From Sambucus nigra (taxonomy: Eukaryota > Streptophyta > Magnoliopsida > Dipsacales > Adoxaceae): DNA of 64,000 nt. Where the stretch lies: contig OX422208.1 in NCBI GenBank assembly GCA_949130495.1, positions 399,302,561 through 399,366,560 on the forward strand, written 5' to 3'. The notes under the pieces were generated by a model. The model did not search any database, was not told where the DNA came from, and saw nothing but the letters and a program-made list of their open reading frames with translations. A program made the translations under genes and the position numbers. Below are positions 58,786-64,000 of this stretch, one piece after another; positions within the stretch are counted from its first letter, which is position 1, and the number at the start of each line of letters is the position of its first letter.

Positions 58786-59147
58786 TTTGGGGTGACAATT
58801 TTAGAAATAACATGGAACGACACAAAATTGACCCGAAATCGATACGATATGTCATGTTCATATTGGTTTTTTTTTAAACGAAATTGTGTCAAATCATGTC
58901 GGGTCCGTGTCAAAACTATGAGTCATGTTATCGTGTCTTGTTGTGTTAATCGTTTTTTATTCGGGTTATCGTGTCTATGTTTAATTTAGAGTAAAATTTA
59001 AGAAATCGTGTTATTCATGTCGTGTTGTATCGTGTTCTATATGGGTCGTGTTCGTGTCAGTTAAAAATAACACGAATTCGTGTTGTGTCCAAAAAACCTT
59101 TGTCGTGTCAACTCGAAACACGACCCAAAAATATGAATTGCCACCGC
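58786..59147. mobile_element. MITE with CGTGTC-rich body
   Basis: Ends GGGGTGACAATT and, inverted, GCGGTGGCAATT. Flanks TGTAACCAT and TATAACCAC are a 9-bp target duplication with two transitions. The body is full of GTGTC/GACAC and ATCGTGT words. No coding; a plus-strand frame at 58744-58989 is incidental. Confidence 0.68.
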
Positions 59148-59375
59148 TATAACCACTAGCATCACTTGGAGTGTAACCATGAGATGATCCACGAGAAGGA
59201 TCAGATACCAGTTCAAGCTTTTACATGCAGATCAAATTAGAAGATTCACTCTAAGAGTAGTTGAAGGATGGAATTTCCAAGAAATCAAATAATCAACGAG
59301 AAGATAGCTTCTCATGAAAGCATGTCAAAGGAATGCTTGCCAAGCAAACAATCAGTCAAAAAATGAATTCTCTCA
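59148..59375. other. Unassigned sequence between MITE and LTR element
   Basis: Unrecognised; may be the continuation of the host of the MITE (58600-58785). Confidence 0.4.
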
Positions 59376-59713
59376 TGACGCGAATTTGAAATAAATAATA
59401 TATTATATTTAATAATATTATCTGATTTATATATTAGTTATTAGTTATTATTTAAATTATTATTAGAGATAATTATTACGTATTAGTTATCGATTTTAAT
59501 TAGGCTATTTAGTTCCCTTTTTTATTAGGAGACTTGCTCCCCAAGATTAAGATTATCTATAAATAAGGCCATTGGCCCTCTCTTGTAGATGAGAATTGTT
59601 ATTAATAAAATTTATGAGATTTGAGATAGATGATTTGAGAGAATATATGGTTTGATCATTATTTTTGTCCATGTATGTTCATGTTTTTGTGAATTCCGCT
59701 GCATTTCACATCA
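59376..59713 (+). repeat. 5' LTR of element 7
   Basis: Includes the TATA-like CTATAAATAAGGCC at 59558-59571, conserved in the other LTR. Confidence 0.88.
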
Positions 59714-59792
59714 AAGTAATATCAGAGTTGCGTTCGCTCATGATTTTTCACACAAGTGTGTGCATCAAATCGTGTGTATTGAGGTCACGAGT

Positions 59793-61012
59793 TATGACAA
59801 GTGCTCAGGGCAACCTATCGTACGGCATGTACGCAGCAACGATCAATGCTCCAAAATTGGCCACCATAGTTGCGCTACCACCAACGGTGGTTGGATTTGA
59901 TTTCGCAACCCAGATAAAAAAAATTGGGTGAACAAATAGAGGTTTTGAAGGCAGAGCGAAGGCAAGAATCCATCCGGCGAGTTCAACGGTTCAGAGAGGT
60001 GGGATTTTGGCTACCCACGAGGCGGGTAAGTCTTGGAAAGCCACCCAAAGGCTGAACATTTCGTCTAACCGCCACATCATCCACCAACCAGCAAAAGAAT
60101 CCCTTGTTCACCCTTGTCGGAGTTAATCCGACGACCACCGATCAAGTATCCGATCTCCGAACCCTTCCCGACCAAATCCAAGGCCGAAGTTCTCTGTCGG
60201 AGCCGTGAGCAACCCGGAGCCATAGATTCCTTTCACCCAACGCTGACAGGGGCTATTTCCTGCTAGATCGGCCTTATCTCCGCTAACCAGAGCAGATCCA
60301 ATGTGAGGAAGGCCATCCATCAACGTCCAAGTTCTTTCCAAACAAATTCGTCCTTTTCCGACCCATATCCGACATGATCTGACATGGATCTGATTTTCGA
60401 CCACTTTGTCGTCAAAAAATCTCCATTCCAGCTTGTCGGAGGTCAGTGACTCCTTGCCAACGTCAGCCGAGAACAAGTCGACCTCCAGTGAAAAGGTCGG
60501 TCCATACACGGTGGTCGTCCGACCTCCGACAGCTCCTTTGGTGGGGTGAGTTTGGAAGTGGGGTTGCTAGGGCTTGTAAAGAGGTGGGGAAGCTAGGGTT
60601 TACTTTAATGAGTTGGGGCTTTTAAGTGCAAGAGTGAGCCATAAAGCTAGCTATTGAGGATTATGGGCTGCCCATGTGGAGCCATTTGTAAGAGACAAAC
60701 CACTTGGGTTAGAGATTAATGGTCCAAAATTTGATTTTATTTGTGTGAAAAATTTGGACAGCACCCAATTTTTAAAATGCTAAAAAAAATTATTTGAGCC
60801 CCAAAAGTTTTCAAAAAATTATTTTTTGCCCACACTAAAAGATAAAAAGGGTCCAAAATATTCCAAGTATTTGTGGATGTGGCACAGGCTTTTACAAATC
60901 TCCCTTACGGTGCGTGGTTCAGCTTTTTAAAGAAGGGGAGGGCACTATTGTCTAGCACCTTCAAGATCTAAGGCTATAGTGCTTGGGACAAGCTTTTAGA
61001 AAAAGGTGAGAA
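59793..61012. pseudogene. Interior of element 7, possible gag start and unexplained GC-rich insert
   Basis: Plus strand 59793-59932 reads MTSAQGNLSYGMYAATINAP..ALPPTVVGFDF, then a shifted frame with EVLKAERRQESIRRVQRF (coiled-coil-like); this is the place of gag. The 60110-60540 part is more GC-rich than its surroundings and holds a 128-codon minus-strand frame (60509-60123: HVRSCRIWVGKGRICLERTW and so on) without known domain. It could be captured DNA or chance. The rest, to 61012, is AT-rich. Confidence 0.4.
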
Positions 61013-61344
61013 TGACATGAATTGAAAATAAATAAAATATTAGTTTAATAATATTATCCAATTTATATATTAGTTATTAGTTATTATTAAATTATTATTA
61101 GTACTCTTTCTAGAGATAATTATTAGGTATTAGTTATCTATTTTAATTTGGTTAGTTAGTTCCCTTTTTAATTAGGAGACTTGCTCTCCAAGTTTAGGAT
61201 TATCTATAAATAAGGCCCTTGGCCCTCTCTTGTAAATGAGATTTATTATTGATGAAATTTATGAGATTTGAGAGAGAATATGATTTGATTGGTATTTCCG
61301 TTTGTGTGTTCATGTGTGTATCAATTCCACTGCGTTTCACATCA
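61013..61344 (+). repeat. 3' LTR of element 7
   Basis: Collinear with 59376-59713, with small indels. Confidence 0.88.
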
Positions 61345-61529
61345 CCCTTAACAATGCTAGAGTGTCAAAAAATAGACCAACCTGTTAAATGTAAATGTAA
61401 TTAGTTATTTATTAATTTAATTTACTTATAATTAATGATCATTTTTTTTATTATTACTTTTGATGATGACAAACAAAGTGATTCATAAAAAATGAAATAA
61501 ATATTAACACAATAATGAAGAATCACATA

Positions 61530-61600
61530 CTTCTCCCCCAGTTTGTCATGAACAAAAAAGGAAAAAAAAATGAGGGATAGCATAAGCTCCCCCTATCAAA
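61530..61600 (-). other. PPT-like tracts of the Sirevirus fragment
   Basis: GATAGGGGGAGC (about 61588-61599) and CTGGGGGAGAAG (about 61532-61543) on the minus strand. They resemble the multiple tracts of elements 1 and 2 and place the upstream ORF inside the element rather than in flanking DNA. Confidence 0.65.
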
Positions 61601-61660
61601 GGCGGGAGATGCAATAAAATAAAAGTCAAGCATAACAAGTTTATTTATACTAACAAGAAG

Positions 61661-62035
61661 TTACATTTTCAGATTATTAATCATATGACAAACATCATTT
61701 GGATGCCCTTCAAGAAGGATTTCTTTCCCATTTTCTTTCACCACAAGTTTGATAGAATTTCCGGTGTAGGACTCGGATGAGGAAGATTCAGTTTTTGTGA
61801 AGGTGTTCTCTTGAAAGGGAGTAGGCATATGAGGTGGTAAGACAAATGGCCAAGGAGGTGGTGACACCTAAGGAGCGAATGGAGGAGAAAGAGCTATAGC
61901 TTTAAGTGCTTCGAGGTAAGATGAATATTTTTTAAATTTAGCATCACTTACCCCTTTTGTTTGAAGCTCGCATTCTCCCCAAGAGGTATAAATCCCGAGT
62001 TGTTTTCCTACCCAAACTACATAGAAAGGCTTCAT
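61661..62035 (-). pseudogene. ORF with RNase H1-type hybrid-binding (viroplasmin-like) domain, one in-frame stop
   Basis: From ATG at 62035 the frame gives FYVVWVGKQLGIYTSW, ECELQTKGVSDAKFKKYSSY and LEALKAIAL within residues 4-50. This fits the RNase H1 N-terminal / caulimovirus viroplasmin domain (PF01693): Y-V-V..G...GIY.SW.EC..Q..G...A.FKKY.S..EA. The domain binds RNA-DNA hybrids in RNase H1. TAG at 61868-61870 (codon 56) interrupts; the same frame continues with a Pro-rich PPPWPFVLPPHMPTPF, a Ser-rich linker and KLVVKENGKEILLEGHP to TAA at 61661-61663. It starts 141 nt after the pol stop, in the position where sireviruses may carry an env-like ORF. Domain match is by eye; confidence in the domain is good, in its role low. 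Confidence 0.75.
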
Positions 62036-62176
62036 GGAATGAGGAAAGATAGAACAGAAGGAAGTTGGATATATAGGGGAGGATGTTTGTCTAGTAGTGA
62101 TAAAGCATCCTAGAAAAGTGTGAATACACTATTCATATAAATAATTCATTATTTCAGAATAAAAAAAATCTTTAAA

Positions 62177-63232
62177 TTATAATTCTAGATCATTTAAACG
62201 TGCCATACCGAGTTCTCGACAAATAAAAATGAAATGATCTTCGGGTAAAGGTTTTGTGAAAATATCCGCCAATTGAAGATCCATACTAATAAATTCAAGC
62301 CTAACGTCACCTTTTTAAACGTGATCACGTAAAAAGTGATGTCTAATTTCCATATATTTTGTTCTAGAATGAAGAATTGGATTTTTAGTTAAACATATTG
62401 CACTTGTGTTGTCACAAAAAATTGGAGCATTTTGAAAAGACAACTTAAAATCTTCTAATCGTTGTTTCATATATAATGTTTGAGCGCAACTACTACCGGC
62501 GGCAATATATTCGGCCTCGGCGATGGAAAGAGCTACAGAATTTTGCTTTTTACTAAACCAAGAAACAAGTGAGTGCCCTAGAATGTGACATGTACCACTA
62601 GTTCTTTTTCTATCAACTTTACAACCGGCAAAATCCGCCTCGGAATAACTTATAAGTTCAAAAGATGTAGATTTAGGATACCATAAGCCCAAGTCTTTTG
62701 TCCCATTTAAATATCTAAAGATGCGTTTTACGGCACACAAATGTGATTCTGTAGGATTAGCTTGAAATCGAGCACATAAACAAACACTAAACATAATGTC
62801 GGGTCTATTAGCGGTTAAATATAATAGACTACCAATCATTCCACGATATAAAGTTGTATTAACAGATTTTTCTTTCTCATCAATATCTAACTTTATAGAA
62901 GTGCTCATAGGATTTCCATGAGACTTGGCATTTTCTAAACCATATTTTACTAAAAGACCCTTAATATATTTAGATTGATTAATAAAAACACCATTTTTAG
63001 TTTGTTTAATTTGCAAACCCAAAAAGAAATTTAACTCACCCATCATACTCATTTCAAATTCATTTTGAATAAATTCTGAAAAATCTTTACATAAATTTTC
63101 ATTTGTGGATCCAAAATATAATATCATCAATATAAATTTGTACAAGAAGCATATCATTGTTATGAATTTTTATAAATAAGGTAGAATCCATTTTTCCTCT
63201 TACAAAATCATTTTCCTGTTTTAATCCAAATC
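62177..63232 (-). pseudogene. pol: Sirevirus-type pol, RT C-terminal part and RNase H
   Basis: Surviving parts: GLKQ next to ENDFVRGKMDSTLF (about 63232-63185, with the usual APRAWYERL block between them missing), HNNDMLLVQIYIDD (YxDD catalytic box, about 63120-63165), then after one extra base at 63113-63116 the frame FGSTNENLC to HHFLRDHV (63118-62318). It holds SMMGELNFFLGLQIKQT, YRGMIGSLLYLTANRPDIMF and VKRIFRYLNGTKDLGLWYP. RNase H blocks: SEADFAG (usually SDADFAG), AEAEYIAAGSS, FCDNTSAI. TAA at 62315-62317 interrupts, and the frame resumes with DLQLADIFTKPLPEDHF to the final stop at 62177-62179. Motifs are of the sirevirus lineage. Confidence 0.93.
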
Positions 63233-63278
63233 ATGTTTATAAACTAAACAAAGCTTGAAAATCATTTTCCTCTTACAC

Positions 63279-63502
63279 TGTACTAGTACTAGTACTAGTG
63301 CACTAGTACTAGTACTAGTACTAGTGTGCTAGTGTACTAGTGTACTAGTACATGTACTAGTGTACACACACTAGTGTACTAGTGTACTAGTACATGTACT
63401 AGTGTACTACTAGTACTACTAGTACTAGTACTAGTACTAGTAGTACTAGTAGTACTAGTACTAGTAGTACTAGTCTAGTACTAGTCTAGTACTAGTACTA
63501 GT
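63279..63502. repeat. ACTAGT-rich palindromic microsatellite
   Basis: About 224 bp made almost only of CTAGTA hexamers with GTGTACTAGTGC and TAGTAGTAC variants. Each ACTAGT is its own reverse complement, so the whole tract can fold on itself. It joins the broken end of the copia pol to the next element. Confidence 0.93.
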
Positions 63503-63504
63503 CA

Positions 63505-64000
63505 TAGTTGTCAAATCGCGAATCGTATCGTGAATCGTTTACCCCCCGAATCGCGAATCGTGAATCGAATCGTGAATCGTATCGGTCGAATCGGAACCAA
63601 ACGATAAAAACGTAGTAAAACATATGTAAATGGAATTTAACACTATAGAATTGGTAATTAAGCGTAATATGACAAAAAACTAATCATAGCACATGATAAT
63701 ATACCAAAATATATCACAAAAATTAACCGTAGTACATGTTCTCATCCATTTTAAGCTTAAAAATGTAAAAAACAAAAATATTTCATAAAACAGCCTACAT
63801 ATTAATTTAAAACACCCTACATAAAACAAATATATATATATCATAAAGAGCCTATATATTAATTTAATGTAAAAAAAAAAAAAAAAAAGTGAATCGGACC
63901 GAATCGTGAATCGGACCGAATCGGAAGATTCGAATCGTGAATCGCCGATTCGGTCCGATTCTTTAGACATTTGCGATTCGAAGGTTGATTCGAATCGTTT
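63505..64000. repeat. GAATCGTGAATCG-rich element, runs off the window
   Basis: Left block 63513-63602 and right block 63889-64000 consist of GAATCG(T/C)GAATCG and (C)GGACCGAATCG words. The right block also holds the inverted forms CGATTCGGTCCGATTC. The AT-rich middle (63603-63888) has no gene; a minus-strand frame at 63680-63970 is incidental. The layout suggests the end of a DNA transposon or MITE with subterminal repeats, beginning near ATAGTTGTCAAATCGCGA (63504-63521). The other end lies outside. Confidence 0.55.

Larger units (their letters stand above)
59376..61344 (+). mobile_element. Short non-autonomous LTR element 7
   Basis: LTRs 59376-59713 (338 bp) and 61013-61344 (332 bp), starting TGACGCGAATTTG/TGACATGAATTG and ending TTCACATCA. 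A degenerate primer site TAATATCAGAG lies three bases inside, and a purine-rich AGAAAAAGGTGAGAA before the 3' LTR. Interior of 1.3 kb without pol. No matching target duplication (TCTCA against CCCTT), so one end may be exchanged or decayed. Confidence 0.85.
61440..63240 (-). mobile_element. Sirevirus-type copia fragment: pol 3' end, extra ORF, PPT region
   Basis: Minus-strand order: truncated RT and RNase H (about 63230-62177), an extra ORF with a hybrid-binding domain (62035-61661), then GGGGGAG tracts (about 61588 and 61536) and CTTTGTTTGTCATCATCAAA (61455-61475), sequence usual just before the 3' LTR of such elements. No LTR follows that I can recognise. The 5' side is cut near 63240 beside an ACTAGT microsatellite. 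Confidence 0.85.

Noticed and set aside
59652..59931. Two overlapping plus-strand ORFs as separate small genes
   Set aside because: They span the LTR end and primer region of element 7; only the later part may be a gag start.
61661..62035. Hybrid-binding ORF as an integrated caulimovirus
   Set aside because: It is collinear with Sirevirus-type pol and polypurine tracts, and no other caulimovirus feature (movement protein, coat protein, viral RT) is present.

Overview
This window is repeat-dominated nuclear DNA from a flowering plant, probably a eudicot with a repeat-rich genome. It is AT-rich and full of LTR retrotransposons primed by initiator tRNA-Met (primer sites with TGGTATCAGAGC), plant L1-type LINEs, a tRNA-derived SINE, MITEs and fragments of CACTA and hAT DNA transposons. 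Nothing bacterial, viral or organellar was recognised. No intact host gene was found. The only host-type coding remnants are the last exon of a mitoferrin-like mitochondrial carrier (52379-52564, minus) and a broken plant-mobile-domain (MAIN-like) gene (about 49720-51484, plus).

Layout. 1-2903: 3' part of a probable CACTA element carrying a 169-bp tandem repeat. 2908-10174 (target duplication GATTG) and 10345-16293 (target duplication TTAGT): two structurally complete, minus-strand Ty1/copia elements of Sirevirus type that carry only gag, so they are non-autonomous. 17030-18240: a ~160-bp tandem satellite. 19850-23600: a decayed L1-type LINE, minus strand. 23690-35878: a third Sirevirus-type element split by a Ty3/gypsy element (25119-33248) and by a minus-strand gypsy LTR piece (33249-34939); the gypsy 3' LTR itself holds a near-palindromic 364-bp MITE. 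35918-38336: a small inverted-repeat element and a hAT-like element with an internal tandem array. 39753-46560: a hAT transposase split by a complete but decayed copia element (40164-46461).

47826-49470: a long-inverted-repeat element with a GC-rich core, then a hAT-like non-autonomous element. 49720-53120: the two host-type remnants and a Mutator-like MITE. 53550-58600: LINE 3' ends, a SINE with a 16-bp target duplication, and a small gag-only gypsy element (54368-57340). 58786-61344: another MITE and a short two-LTR element. 61440-63240: the 3' end of a Sirevirus-type pol. It is followed, where sireviruses may carry an env-like gene, by a separate ORF with an RNase H1-type hybrid-binding (viroplasmin-like) domain. 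The window ends with an ACTAGT-rich palindromic microsatellite and a GAATCGTGAATCG-rich element that runs off the edge.

Working logic. The complete LTR elements lack a usable polymerase and would have depended on related autonomous copies. The pol fragment at the right end is of the lineage that could have served the gag-only Sirevirus elements. Every coding relic carries stops, frameshifts or deletions, so the window reads as a layered graveyard of insertions. The observation most worth following is the hybrid-binding-domain ORF downstream of pol; the second is the array of TCGTTCGAACGA palindromes upstream of the TATA box in the Sirevirus LTRs.
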